The translations under genes and the position numbers were made by a program. Shown here one piece after another: positions 33,804 to 46,404 of a DNA stretch of 64,000 nucleotides. Source of the stretch: Budorcas taxicolor (taxonomy: Eukaryota; Chordata; Mammalia; Artiodactyla; Bovidae); NCBI RefSeq assembly GCF_023091745.1, contig NC_068910.1, positions 47,479,272 to 47,543,271 of the forward strand, read 5' to 3'. Under the pieces are notes generated by a model. It did no database searches. It saw only the letters and a list, made by a program, of their open reading frames with translations, and had not been told where the DNA came from. Position 1 is the first letter of the stretch. Each line of letters begins with the position of its first letter.

Positions 33804-34878
33804 TGCTTTTCCTGCTTTCCAAGGAAAAAGAACTGAACTGGGTGATAAAAAGTTTGGAAGAGGAATAGAATAATTACAGTGGTACTCCCAATTTCAGGTG
33901 CTTTCACTACAGAAGTAAATAAAACGCCAGAAATACTGATGAGCCAAGTTCAAATCATTATATAAAGCAAAGTCGCCCAAACAAACTATAACAGTCTAAA
34001 TTGATAATGATGAACTAACATTACTTTGTGGGTAAGAATTAAGAAGCACAGCAATTAAAACCCATGACCAACTCAAGAGGACCCTGATGATGTGTGGATA
34101 ACAAAGCATCTCTCCTAAAAACTGTAGACACAACCATGATCTGTGAGCTGTGCCTCACAGAATACAGACTGAGAAGATTCAGCACCAACAACACACTGAA
34201 TGGACATAAAAGAGAGAAAACTCTAGGTCTTTCAAACAGACAGACTCTAATACAGGCAACTGATTACATAGATGACGAAACCACTGAGACTCCCAAGAGA
34301 GGATGGTGAGGCATGCCAGAGGCTAGCAGCGGGGAAGCTGCCACCACCCCAGGGCCAGAAGGGCCAGGGAAGAGGTGGGATTGCTGGGAGGAGCATCCTG
34401 GAGCCAGGAGGTGGGGCCACAAAGGAGATGCGGCTGCTGCAGAGATGCTGCCCGAGGCAGAGACACTGATGCACCATCTTCCCTCTTCCTCCCACTTCCT
34501 TCACTCCTTTCAGGGAGTGAGGAAATAGTCATTAAACTAAGTTCTATTATAAAAAGACCGTTAGAGAAAACTCTAAGAAAGTAAAAATCGAAGAGCCAGC
34601 CCTCCTCCTATGTAAACCACAGTATAGGATCAGGACCAGTAACTGACATCAACGTGGACCTCGGCGGCTTGGCACATGTCTTCTAAGACTGCAGCTGTCC
34701 AGGGTCAGACGTCCCGGCATGACAGTGTGCACTCTTACTCCTGCCCGTGGAGGCCCGGGGAGCCCAGAACTTTGCGGCCAGGTCTGCCACCCTGCTGATG
34801 GCAGCTCCCCCCAGGGAGCACTTGAGGAAAGGACAAGAGAAAGTCTTGCCGCCAGAATCACTCAGACCTCCTCTGCTG

Positions 34879-35055
34879 CGTGTGTGTTCCTCAGTCATGT
34901 CCAACTCTTTGCGTCCCCATGAACTGTAGACCGCCAGGCTCCTTGGTCCGTAGGATTCTCCAGGCAAGAATACTGGAGAGGGCGGCCGTTCCCCTTCTCC
35001 GGGTGATATTCTCAACCCAGGGATCAAACCCGGGTCTCCTGTGGGGAAGCCCCTC
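34879..35055 (-). mobile_element. Bov-tA SINE with internal deletion and target-site duplication
   Basis: The complement of the Bov-tA tail and body is clear, but most of the tRNA-like head is missing before 'ggggaagcccc'. TCCTCTGCTG flanks it at 34869-34878 and 35056-35065. Confidence 0.85.
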
Positions 35056-35555
35056 TCCTCTGCTGAGTGAGACTCAACTCTTAGGAATCATGATTTCTAA
35101 GTAAACTCCTGGGATACAATGTACCTAAAATAAATTCAAAGTATGATCACTCAACTTACTAGAAAAGCCAAACAAAAACCCCCACTGAACAAGCAAACCT
35201 TTTTTCTCCCCCAAATCTGATCCTTGGCTATTTTACCTAACAGAAGTTTTTTTTCCCTCCCAGATGCAGAGGAGATAATAAATATTTCATCAGGTTTTTC
35301 TAAAGATTAAATGATATAATACATGGGAGGCACCCAGCACACTATCCTGCCCAGTGTAAATCTTCAGGATGTGCTATTTTTTTTTTATTATCATCAATAT
35401 TATTATTTTCTTTTAAGCCCTCTGCATCTTTTTTGGGGGGCAGGATATGAGTATAATCAATAGATAAAGAGTAAAAGTATATTTATTAGGAAATGTGTTC
35501 AATTTTTACATTTCATCTTAAGCAAAAGGTTAGACTTTAGGGTTAGGGTGGTTCT

Positions 35556-35718
35556 TAACCGTTAGCAGTTCTTAAACTTAAAACCCAGCTTGCTGGGCCT
35601 GACTTCAGAGGTTCTGATTTGTTTGGTCTGGGGGGGCCCCCACTATGAGCATCCCTGACGACGTGCAGGTGATGCGAGGCTGCTGTTCCGAGGTCCACAC
35701 GTTGAGAGTCACTGAGCC
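35556..35718 (-). mobile_element. MER5A DNA transposon relic
   Basis: Reverse-complement MER5A, ending 'gaggtccacacgttgagagt' plus 'cactg', with a degenerate centre. Confidence 0.6.
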
Positions 35719-36600
35719 TGAGGATAGATCTGGCCTGTTGTAAAGAACACAGGACGATATTACTGATTCCGAGCCGTGGGGAAAACAACAGAATGACAGG
35801 CAGGTGTTTGGAAAATAAGACTCCTTCAGCCCTGACAGCACGAAGGCCCTTGAGCACGGAGTCAGAGCAGTCAGTTTCAAGAAGTCAAGAGACGCTGAGA
35901 GACGAGGTGGAGAACGGCCCTCACACTGGGAACCCTGAGCGTGTCACTGGGAATCTGCAGACAGTCATGGCCAGGAGGCTGCAAGTGTCATGCTCAGTTG
36001 ATACGTGACAGTTGCCATTAACGTGAAGTGTCCTGCTAAGGGTGGGGAGCTGGAGGCGACAGACAGCAGCAGGGAAAGCCTGGGAGAGCAGTGAGGGAGC
36101 GTGTCTGTGTGTGACGCCCCCACAGCTGCTCCTGGGCCCTCTCTGCACAACTCCTCCAGGTCGCACGGTGGCTAACAGGAGATGGAAGAGGAAATGGGCT
36201 GAAGGAGAGAATAAAGGGGTGGATTTTGAAGATTTTTTTTCAGGTTGAATATTTTTTATTGAAGTATAGTTGACTTACAATGTTGTGTTAGTTTCTGCAA
36301 AGTAATTCAGTGATCCATTTATATACATTCTTTTTTTTAAATATTCTTTTCCATTATGGCTTATCATAAGATATTGAATATAGTTCTCTGTGCTTTGAAG
36401 CAGGGCCTTGCTCTTTATCCATTCTATACACAAAAGCTTACATGTGATAACCCCAATATCCCACTCCATCCCTCCCCCAATGCTTTCCCTTTAGCGGCCA
36501 CAAGTCTCTGTGAGTCTGTTTCTGTTCTGTAAATGCATTCACTTGTGTTGTATTTTAGATCCCATGTGTAGGTGATATCACATGGTATTTGTCTTTATTT

Positions 36601-36900
36601 TTTTTGTATTTGTTTATTTGTGGCTGTGCTGAGTCTAGCTGTGGTGATTGGGGGCTGCTCTGTAGGTGCGGTTCACGGGCTTCTCATTGCAGGGGCTCCC
36701 CTTGTTGTGGAGCACAGGCTCCAGGAGGCTCAGCCTTCAGTAGCTGCAGCCCCCAAGCTCTAGAGCAGAGGCTCAACAGTTACGGGGCATGAGCTTGGTT
36801 GCTCCTCGGCATCTGGGATCTTCCCGGATCAGGGATCAAACCTGTGTCTCCTGCATTGGCAGACAAGAATTCTTCACCAACGAGCCACCGAGGAAGTGCT
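36601..36900 (-). mobile_element. CHR-2-type SINE inside L1
   Basis: Complement of CHR-2 ('tttatttgtggctgtgctga' to 'gccaccgaggaagt'). The L1 'gtcttt' motif is repeated on both sides (36591 and 36901). Confidence 0.8.
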
Positions 36901-37318
36901 GTCTTTCTCTTTCTGACTTACCTCATTTAGCATCGTAATCTATAGTTGCATCCATGTCGCTGCAAATGGCATAATCTCATTCTTTCTTAAGGCAGAATAG
37001 TATTCCGTTGTGCATTTGTACCACACTTTCCTCATCCATGCCTCAGTCGATGGACATTAAGGCTGGTTTCATGTCTTGGCTATTGGGAATAGTGCTGCTA
37101 TGAACATAGGGGTGCATGTATTGTTTTGATTTATAGTTTTGTCTAAATATGTGCCCAGGAGTGGGATTGCTGGATCATATGGTAATTCTATTTTTCAATT
37201 TCTGAGGAACGTCCATACTGTTTTCCTCATTGGCTGCACCAACTCACATTCCCAACAACAGTGTGGGAGGGTTCCCTTTTCTCCACACCCTCCCCAGCAT
37301 TTGTTAACTGCAGCCTTT

Positions 37319-37624
37319 TTTCCTAATTGTTTACTTGTTTGCTTTTCGTGCACTGGGTCTCTTGCTGCTTGAGGGCTCCGTCTAGTCGCGGCGAGCAGGG
37401 GCGACTCTGCTGTAACGTGTGGGCTTCCTGATGCACTGGCTTCTCTCGTTTCGGAGCATGGCTCTAGGCCTGCAAGCTTTCGTAGCTGTGGCCCTCAGGC
37501 TCAGTAAGTGGTATACAGGCGCAGTTGCCCCATGGCATGAGGAAGCTTCCTGAACCAGGGATTGAACCCATATCCCCCTGCATGAGCAGGCAGATTCCGG
37601 TCCACTGTACCACCAGACAAGTCC
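37319..37624 (-). mobile_element. CHR-2-type SINE inside L1
   Basis: Complement of CHR-2 ('cactgggtctcttgctgctt', 'ccagggattgaacccatatc', 'ccaccagacaagtcc'). It is the second insertion in the same L1. Confidence 0.78.
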
Positions 37625-38605
37625 TCTAGACTTTTAAACAATGGCCATTCGACTGCTGTGAGGCGGTACCTTGAAAATATTATTAGTGAGAGTGCTTCTT
37701 CCATTAAGGCCAGGAAAGTAAAATTATAAATAGTTGTGCTTGTTATTTGAATAAAATATTTAAACTTAAAATAACACTGTGAGTTTAACATACATGCTCT
37801 TCAGCTTTTCACTATTTTTTCAGATATTTTAATATGCCAGAAAAATTGTCATTAAAATACACAAGAATATTACATAGGGGGAGAATTATTTCCTTTTGTC
37901 TCAGTCTCCAGTCAGAGGCATTCACTATTAATAGACCCTGTCTTTAGTCAAAATTTTTGCATTTTGACAGCAAATATTTTATAACCACTATAAATGGTAT
38001 ATAACCTTTAAAAACTGTAAATGACTATATGGTACACCTGTAACTTCTATCATATTATGTATCAACTATACTTCAGTGTAAACACTTATATTTTATTCTT
38101 TATGAACTTTTGCATTAATTTTGCTTTTTAAACATACTGTCATTTAAATATTTACCTTAATTACTTGGCTTTGATCACGCCCTTAAATTTTGCACCCAAG
38201 GTGAATGCCTTGCTTGCCGCACCCTAACTCGGCCCTGAGAGGGCAGCCCCATGTTGGCACTTTGACAGTAGGTTCTGTGGTGGCAGATGAGTGCCGGGAG
38301 GGGACACAGCTGTGTCCCCACATACAGATGACCCCAGGAGGAGAGGGTGGTGCCTGAAGAGTACAGTGGTGGTACCCAGGGGAGTGTGGTGATGAATACA
38401 GCACCCAGAATACACTAAGGATGAGGAACCGCTGGGCAGAAAGTGGAAAAACATCCATGGATGTCACGGGCTAGTTGTTGAGACTTGTGCCCTTAAGAGA
38501 TTCCCATGAATCCATAGGTGTGGGGTGGGGGGAGGAGTTTTGGAGGAGGCTGGGGTCCTGCATTAGTAATTAGGGATAAAAACCAACGAAGCCCCATCAC
38601 CCAAG

Positions 38606-38807
38606 AAAGTAAGTGTTAGTTGCTCAGTCGTGTCCAACTCTTTGGAACTCCATGGAATGTAGCCCGCCAGGCTCCTCTGTCCATGGAATTCTCCAGGCAA
38701 GAATACTGGAGTCATTCCCTTCTCCGGGGGATCTTCCCAACCCAGGGATCCAACCCGGGTCTCTTATATTGCAGGTGGATTCTGTACCATCTGAACCAGG
38801 GAAGCCC
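38606..38807 (-). mobile_element. Bov-tA SINE
   Basis: Complement of Bov-tA: 'ttgctcagtcgtgtccaact' to 'gaaccagggaagccc'. Confidence 0.88.
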
Positions 38808-39767
38808 AGGAAGGTCTAAATAAGAAGACACTTCTGAGACGGTCTGGAGGCAGATGTGTCAGGGCAGGCTCAGTTGCTCCAGGACTTTCCAGCTGTCGTT
38901 CATAGGTCTTGGGCACAGTGGCTCTTCTTTGCAGCCACTCTGGCCTCCCAACTGTCTGTCCCTACCTGTCCCTCAGGAAGCTCTCCTCAGACTCGACGCC
39001 CCTGGCACTGACCTGGCCCTGCACTCTTCCATCTCTCCGGCATCTCCGTGGCTCTCGGCTCCACCCTTACGCTTGATTCATTCCTCTCTGGTTCAGCGAG
39101 TTGGAATGATACTCAACCAGGCAGTTATCAAGCCTGGGGGATGGGGAACAAAATGGTTTCTTTTAGCGTTGGCTGTTTGGAGGCAGGAATAAATGTCATT
39201 GGAATGCGGCTTTTCTTTTGCTTTCTTAATTGTAAAGCTGATTGGGACTTAAACATCTTTCACTTGTCCGAATCAACCTGAAGTAAGAAAATTTAACTGC
39301 ATTTATTTGAGGAGCCACTGCTCTGGCTCTAGCTACAGAAATCTGCACTGTGAACCATGCGGGCCGAGAAGGGAGGTTTCACATCCGTCCCGTGCTGCTT
39401 TGCGTGAACTAGGAACCAAGGCAGCAGAGAAAAGGCAGTCAGCACACGTGGATTCTTGCCCCAGTCACATCGCTCTATGTGTGGTCTGGGAGACACATTT
39501 ATCTTTCTGCATCTCACTTCCCGCACCCTCAGAATACAAATGATCACAGCTTCCTTCAGCCAAACTTTCAGGGACGCACAGTTACACTGGATCTCGCCTC
39601 ACCTCCCACATCCTGACACACGGAAGTATGCCAGCTTTGCTCTGATAACATCTTCAGATTTGTATTAAAAAAAGTGTGTAATTTCCTTTTTGGCTTATTG
39701 TTAACATAAATGTTGCTATTACTCAAACTGATGAATAAGCCGAAAAAAGAAATGACACACTTATTTT

Positions 39768-39984
39768 GGGCTCCCTAGGTGATGCTAGTGGTAAATAATC
39801 TGCCTGTCAATGCAGGAGATGCAGGAGACTTGGGTTCGATTCCTGGGTCAGGAAGATCGCTTGGAGGAGGGCCTGGCAACCCACTCCAGGATTCTTGCCT
39901 GGAGAATCCCCATGGGCAGAGGAGCTTGGCGGGCTACAGTCCATGGGGTCACAAAGAGCAGGACACGACTGAGCGACTTACCAC
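39768..39984 (+). mobile_element. Bov-tA SINE
   Basis: The head 'gggctccctaggtgatgcta' runs to the tail 'gacacgactgagcgactta'. Confidence 0.88.
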
Positions 39985-40239
39985 ATATGTAACATTATGT
40001 CATATAGTGAGGTGTCTTTAAGTTCAAAGGTGGTTGTTGGGACAAGAAGATGATCTATCTGCTTACTGTTTGTATTAACCAATTCTAGACTTAGCTATAA
40101 TGAACATGCAATGTACTGCTATGAAAATGAAGAGGCAAGGACTTTGTTATATTAAGTGGCTGGTTAAAGATAATGTAAAACATCACTGTTTGTTTACAGT
40201 AGATTGTAGTTGCTGGGGCTGCCTTGCACTTGCCAGGAT

Positions 40240-40370
40240 CCATCACTTGTTGAGAGCCTACCACACACCTGGCATGGGGCCAGGTCTTTTTAGTCCTCAA
40301 AATTAAATGATGAGACAAGTATTCTTTTGCGAAAACGAAGGCTAGATAGCTGGTCAACAGTGAAGCCAAT
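40240..40370 (-). mobile_element. MIR SINE fragment
   Basis: Degenerate MIR complement ('gttgagagcctaccacacac', 'aaaattaaatgatgagacaa'). Confidence 0.5.
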
Positions 40371-40686
40371 ATGCTCTCTTGTTTTTTGCTTGTTAATTTT
40401 CCTGAAGTAAAAAATTTAATAGATGTCTCACAGAGTTTAACATGTATCTCCTGCTCACCCATGATCACCATCCATCCAGTTCGGAGGCAGACAATGCTAT
40501 CAGTTTCTTGTCACCTAGGCACACACAAGACAATACTCCCTAAAATACTCACCTCTGCTTTTTCTCTGTGCAAATGGTAGTATAGTGCCCCTTTGCACTG
40601 TTCCAGAGGAACACATCTGGTGATCATCCCATACCATAAACATAAAGCCTCCTTATTCCTGTTTCGGGGTGTACTATATTTTATTT

Positions 40687-40977
40687 GGGCTTCCCTGATA
40701 GCTCAGTTGGTAAAGAAACCGCCTGCAATACAGGAGACCCTGGTTCGATTCCTGGGTTGGGAAGATCCGCTGGAGAAGGGTTAGGTTACCCACTCCAGTA
40801 TTCTTGGGCTGCCCTTGTGGCTCAGGTGGTAAAGAATCCACCTGCAATTGGGAGATCTGGGTTCAATCCCTGGGCTGGGAAGATCCCCTGGAGAAGGGAA
40901 CGGCTACCCACTCCAGTATTCTGGCCTGGAGAATTCCATGGACTGTATATCCATGGGGTCGCAAAGAGTCCACTTTC
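40687..40977 (+). mobile_element. Composite Bov-tA: partial unit followed by a second unit
   Basis: A Bov-tA head and body stop at 'cactccagtattctt' and a second head ('gggctgcccttgtggctcag') begins at once. The pair is flanked by a 14-bp duplication, ACTATATTTTATTT, at 40673-40686 and 40978-40991, so it entered as one unit or became dimeric after insertion. Confidence 0.88.
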
Positions 40978-40991
40978 ACTATATTTTATTT

Positions 40992-41207
40992 GGGGCTTTC
41001 CAGGTGGCGCTAGTGGTAAAGAAACCTGCTTGCCAGTGCAGGAGACCTGGGTTTGATCCCTGGGTCAGGGAGATCCTCTGGAGGAGGGCATGGCAATACC
41101 TCCAGTATTCTTGCCTGGAGAATCCCCATGGACAGAGAAGCCTGCCGGGCTACTGTCCATAGGGTCACACAGAGCTGGACACGACTGAAGCAACTTAGCA
41201 GGCATAT
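40992..41207 (+). mobile_element. Bov-tA SINE abutting the composite element
   Basis: The head 'ggggctttccaggtggcgct' starts right after the duplication bounding the previous element and runs to 'cgactgaagcaacttagca'. Confidence 0.88.
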
Positions 41208-42654
41208 TTTACCTGTGCCTAATTGATTGGCATTTAAAACATTTCCTAATTTGCTTTTACATCATTGTGGCAGAGAATGGCCTTCATACACAGGCACACA
41301 CACACACAGACACACATGAAGGGAGCAGAACATTTGTTAGGAAAAAACTGGGAAATCTTCCTCCTAATGGGTCTAGGCAGGATTTTGAAGGATGTGCTAC
41401 CCGCTTACCGTGAAGCGGTAGGCAGACTACTGGGCAAATCATCATACCAGCTCCCATCTGTGTGTGTGAGTGCATGCTTCAGAATATTCATGAGGACGCA
41501 GGGCACTCTGCTTACAGCACACCACTCTTGATAAAGCACTTACTTAGAAAAGGATCTACAGATAAACCAAGGGTGCTGAGGAAGGGGAGAAACTGGTTCT
41601 GTTTTGCCCACTGCCAAATAACTGCAGCCTCTGGAAGTGTGTCTTTCTTCCAGACAAATGCAGGTGCACAAAATTCTGTTTACACTTTCCTGGAATGAAC
41701 TGCATCAGAATTGGGTTCTCTCCATATACGTGGGGCATAAATGCAAACTTTGAAAAGGCACAAGCCTCACCCACTCTTTTTCATGCAAAAATCAATGGCC
41801 ACCTCTTACAAAAATGGAAACATTTATATTCAGCAAATCAAAGAAGTTAATGTACTTCAAGTTAATTCAAATGTAAATCTGAAAAAAAAAAAGGCTGCTG
41901 TTGTCCTTTGACTTGAAAAGTAAGTTGAAATCATACAGTGGTTTCCCACGGGGCCAGATGCAAGCCAGTTGTTGAGGCTGGTCAGTTGGGGGTGAAAGTG
42001 CGAGGAGCTCTGACTTGAAGGGAGCACCATCATGAGCTCAGATCAGAGTTGGCAGGGCTGCTGGGAGAGATGAGAGCAGATAGGAACCACAGGGTTCTCT
42101 CACAAATGTGACTGAGTTCCTCCAGTCACATTTCCCTTCTCCTCGAGTTGTCAAGCTCCTCTTGGACAAGGTCCGCATCACCCGCACTGTTGATGCTGTT
42201 GATAGCATCCCTAATCCCCTTTCCAGTGTCCCAGTGTGAGCAGAAGGGACCTCCCCAGGGGTTCTGTGGTGTGCCCAGGCCTCTGCAAATTTCTCTCGAC
42301 AGGGACACTCAGGAGGCTCCGGGCGCCACGCTGCAGGATGTATTCTTCAGGAGTGGAAATTATGCGCAGTTGCTACCAATCCCCATCTCCAGGGTGGGAG
42401 CCTGGCCAAAGATCTTGCATGTGTAGGTGTGGGGAGGGGGATATTTTATTTTAGCATCATCCACCATGGTGGACTTCAGAGCTCCTCCATCTGCAAAGAG
42501 CCAAAAATATCTCTCCAGAGATGCTGTGAATACATTTCCTAAATTGCCTTTTGAGGGGGCTTTCAACAAAATGCTCCTCAAAACTGAAACCACTGACCAG
42601 GATTCAACTAAGCACCCCAGAATGCACCCGATTTTTGAGTTCCTTGAGAGCATC

Positions 42655-42854
42655 ATAGTACAGAGCCAGCCTGTGGAGCCAGCCTGCCTGGTTTAACTCC
42701 TGACTCCTCCACTTCCTAGCAAGTGCTGGCTAAGTTCCCTGACCTCTCTTTCCCTGGTTTCTACATCTGTAAAATGGGTGCAATATATCTGCCTTAAGGA
42801 GTTATAAGGAGAACTGAGTGCTCAGCACAGTAATTCAGTACAGAATAAGCTCTC
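42655..42854 (+). mobile_element. MIR SINE, left part
   Basis: Sense MIR: 'tggagccagcctgcctggtt', 'gtttctacatctgtaaaatg', 'gctcagcacagtaattcagt', 'acagaataagctctc'. Its last bases recur at 43342-43359 after an insertion. Confidence 0.78.
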
Positions 42855-43048
42855 TGGAGACGTCCCTGGCAGTCCAGGGGTTGGGACTTTGCCTTCCCGT
42901 GCAGAGGGTGCAGGTTTGATCCCTGGTTGGGGGCTTGGATGCCACATGTCTCATGGCCAAAAAAGTAAGGATGTGGAAGAGAGACAATACTGTAACAAAT
43001 TCAATAAACACTTTAAAAAATGGTCCACATTAAAAAAAATCTTAAAAA
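42855..43048 (+). mobile_element. CHR-type SINE at the 5' side of a composite insertion
   Basis: The head 'gacgtccctggcagtccagg' runs to the 'caaattcaataaacacttta' segment and A-rich end; same subtype as at 23048. Confidence 0.8.
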
Positions 43049-43341
43049 AAATGATACAAAGAAACGAATATAACAGAAAGAGACTCACAGACTTACAGAA
43101 GGAACTTATGCTTGCATGTACACACTGCTTTATTTAAAATGGATAACCAACAATGACTTACTGTATAGCACATGGAACTCTGCTCAATGTTTTGTGGCAC
43201 CTGGATGTGAGGGGAGTTTGGGGGAGAAAGAACACATGTATATGTATGGCTGAGTCCCTTCACTGTCCTCCGGAAACTATAACATTGTTAATTGGCTATA
43301 CACCAATACAAAAAAAAATGTTTTAAAAAATCTTTAAAGAA
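43049..43341 (+). mobile_element. L1 3' end at the 3' side of a composite insertion
   Basis: Contains the L1 3' UTR blocks 'aaaatggataaccaacaatg', 'actgtatagcacatggaact' and 'ggctatacaccaatac', then A-rich sequence. The 13-bp duplication AGAATAAGCTCTC at 42842-42854 and 43342-43354 brackets this element together with the preceding SINE. Confidence 0.8.
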
Positions 43342-43359
43342 AGAATAAGCTCTCAATAA

Positions 43360-43577
43360 TGCTTCCCTGGTGGTTCAGATGGTAAAGCATCTGCCTACCA
43401 TGCGGGAGACCCAGATTTGATCCCTGGGTTGGGAAGATCCTCTGGAGAAGGCAATGGCACCCCACTCCAGTACTCTTGCCTGGAAAATCCCACGGAGGGA
43501 GGAGCGTGGTAGGCTGTAGTGCATGGGGTCACAAAGAATCGGACACGACTGAGCGACTTCACTTTCACTTTCAATGC
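43360..43577 (+). mobile_element. Bov-tA SINE
   Basis: The head 'tgcttccctggtggttcaga' runs to the tail 'cgactgagcgacttcacttt'. It sits in the last bases of the interrupted MIR. Confidence 0.88.
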
Positions 43578-44299
43578 TAGCTCTTATACAGAAAAATAAT
43601 TTCCCTTTTCCACTGGCTTATTTTGGCGGTGCTTGTGGGATCTGTTTGCAGAGGCAGTGACTCAAGGCCCAGCCTCTGGAGAAGCTGGGAGCCTCCATGG
43701 CAACAGATGAGCCTTTTCTCCGGGTTCTGGCAGGGCCACTGACTCCAAGTCACAGTCATGCGGAAAACAGGGAGTCAGGACGATGGCTGGAGTGCCTCGC
43801 TCTACCCAAACAGTGCACAGGGGGCCTTGCCAAGCCGCACAGATGCCGCCTCCCAGAGCGCCCAGGTTTTTCTCACAGTTGTCGCTTTGCCTGGCAAAGA
43901 GAGCTTTTATCTTTCAAAGATATTGATGGCTTCTGCCCTGTTCTCTCAGCCCCACTGCTCTGAGGTGGGGGCTCTGGGAGAATCTGCTGGGCTGCACCCC
44001 ACTTCCCAGGCTGCCTACACCCAGCAGCTCACCTCAGGCCAGTCCAGAAAGCCCTCTATTCAGTTCTTGCCATGAAATCACACCGAAATTCTGGGCTGGG
44101 CTGGCCACCCCTGTGGCCAGAGGTCACGCAGACTCGGTACACTCTTTGGTTCTGCTGGGCACTTATTTGAGGATTTTGTTGGAGGGGAGCGGCACTTACA
44201 GGGTCAGAGGCACTTGCAGAGACCTTCCCACTGGTTTGTCACGCTATCTTTGTCATGAGCTCAACGTGACTCCATCCTCACATTGCCTGCTCGCTAAGA

Positions 44300-44487
44300 T
44301 GCTGCAGTTGTGTGGGACTCTGTGACCTCATGGACTGTCACCCGCCAGGCTCCTCTGTCCATGGGATTCTCCAGGCAAAAATACTGGCGAGGGTTATCAT
44401 GCCCTCCTCCAGGGGATCTTCTCAGCCCAGGGATCAAACCCTCATCTCTTACATCTCCTGCATTGAGAGGTGAGTTCTTTACCACTA
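44300..44487 (-). mobile_element. Bov-tA SINE
   Basis: Complement of Bov-tA: 'gacctcatggactgtcaccc' to 'tctttaccactagcagag'. Confidence 0.85.
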
Positions 44488-44564
44488 GCAGAGTCCCCCT
44501 CATTCCTGGGCGGATTCAGGCCTAAGAGGCACATCTTAAGTCAGAAGAGAGACATGGGAAAGAC

Positions 44565-44690
44565 ACCAGCCTTGAGGTCCAGAGCGCCGGGTTCCCTGTT
44601 CCCCTCTGTCACGCAGTGGCCGTGTGACCAGGCTCAGATCATGTCCCTTCTCTGACATTAGTTTTCTTACCTGAGGCGCTCCATGGGAAC
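44565..44690 (+). mobile_element. MIR SINE fragment
   Basis: Degenerate sense MIR ('cttgaggtccagagcgccgg', 'cacgcagtggccgtgtgacc'). Confidence 0.5.
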
Positions 44691-44835
44691 ATGAGCCCAA
44701 CCTTCAAGTTGGGACACGCATTTAGAGTTTGACTGCCATGTGGGGTGTATCCAAAGGATACATGGATACAACATGTGGAGGCCAACCTTTGAAGGGTCAG
44801 TGATCACAGATGTTGTCCAAGGGTTGGAGTCTGTG

Positions 44836-45120
44836 TGTGTGTGTGTTGGGGGACTGGGGAAGGCAGAGAGGGGTGGGGTGCTGTGTTGTACAGCCCCTAT
44901 GTGTGAGAGAAGAGGGGGAAAGCGTACATGTCAGAGGCCCAGGGAGAGACACGGCGGATGTCACTTCTGTGTGTGAGAGAAGGAAGGTGGGGAGAGAAGA
45001 GGGCGGGGAAAGAGGAGGAGGGCCTGTGAAGAATTCAAAAGCGTACTGCAAGTGCATGTGAGGAAAAGGGAATGGGGAGAGAGAGAACAAGGAAGAGAGG
45101 AGATGTGTGTGTTGGGGGGG
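44836..45120 (+). repeat. Low-complexity purine-rich tract with (TG)n start
   Basis: A short (TG)n run at 44832-44848 leads into about 250 bp dominated by A and G ('agagaagagggggaaagcg', 'ggaaagaggaggagggcctg'). Confidence 0.75.
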
Positions 45121-46404
45121 CAACTTGATCAGTGGCTGGACTGTACACACAGCTCCTGCCTACACAGTTCTCGAAAATTTCCCCACGCTCCCCAGAGAAA
45201 CTCTATCGGGGTCTTTGGGGAATTCTCTTCTCCAGCTGGCTCCAGAGCAAGGCTGGATTCTCTCAGTCTGAGGGCAGAGGATCAGGAGGTCCCCCAGGGT
45301 CCCGCTCCTCTCATCAGGACCTGATTTCTGGATCTGGGTACCTGGAAGTCTGGCTCTGCACTGGGGAAAACAATCCCCACTGGGTGCTGGGGTGCCTCAG
45401 AGCAGCACAGCCTGTGTAGGCAGCAGCTAGAAGCTGGCTCACCCTCTCTGCACAGAGAATGAGGATGCCAGGCTCTGTTTACAGCTCCAGGCCTGGCGAC
45501 GTCATCCCAGAAGGGATGTGAGGAAGGAGGAGTCGGGCTCTATCGCTGTGAGGACTACTCCAGTTTGGAGGAGGTGCGAGGTCAGTTTGGGAAATCGTGA
45601 GAAGAGCCTGTAGTGGAAATCTCCCTTTCAGAGTCTGGCATCCATCCATCTTCTTCCTGATAAAACAGTACCCCAAATATTTGGGGAGCTGCCTCTCCCC
45701 ACTCCTTTTCATGGAGTTGACCTTGGTCCCAGGAGTGGGTCTGGCTTGAATCAGGCGTCTTCCCCTGCCTCAGCCACAGTGATTAGATCGGGGAGGGACA
45801 GGTGAACACACCTCAGGCCAGTGCGAGCCATGCCTAGGACTTTGTTCAACACTTGCAAGACGGGTGATTTCTAAGGATGTGTGATTGAGAGACGAGAGGG
45901 TTAGAGTTCCGGCTGTCATCTTGCGATTGTGACAAATGCGAATCTGCAGCCCACCAGCAGAAAGCGACGGAAAGGAAAGAGACAGTCCCGAAGGCACAGT
46001 TTAGACTCTGGATCCAGCAGCGCCTGAAGCCACGTTACCCTTGAACATCTCCGATTACATAGCAGTTGCATTCCCTTTTCTTGAAGCCGAGTTGGGTTGG
46101 GTTGTGACCCATGGCTGACACAGAAGGGAATGGGATTCCCAGCCCCCTACTGAGAATCCACAATGTACTGGGCAGGTACAGTGACCGGTGCTGGGGGAGG
46201 AAGTGACGCAGCACAAGGCTCCTGTCCCTGGGGGCACTCAGTCACTTGGGAAAGCAGACGTCTGGACAAGCCAGGACCCCAGCGACACATATCCACGTGC
46301 CTCCAAGGAGAGGCGCTGACAGCCTTAATCCAGAGCCGAGATGGGAAGGCCAGTGGGGGACAGAGGAGTCGGGACATGGGGTTGTCACTGGGTAACAAAC
46401 ACCA

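Larger units (their letters stand above)
36243..37680 (-). mobile_element. L1 3' end, minus orientation, broken by two CHR SINEs
   Basis: Complement of L1 from its 3' UTR ('attgaagtatagttgactta') into the end of ORF2 ('gtgggattgctggatcatat', 'ccaactcacattcccaacaa', 'atggccattcgactgctgtg'). L1 sequence is collinear across both SINE insertions. Confidence 0.9.

Noticed and set aside
35537..35550. Telomere-like GGGTTAGGG
   Set aside because: Only one to two units are present; this is chance.
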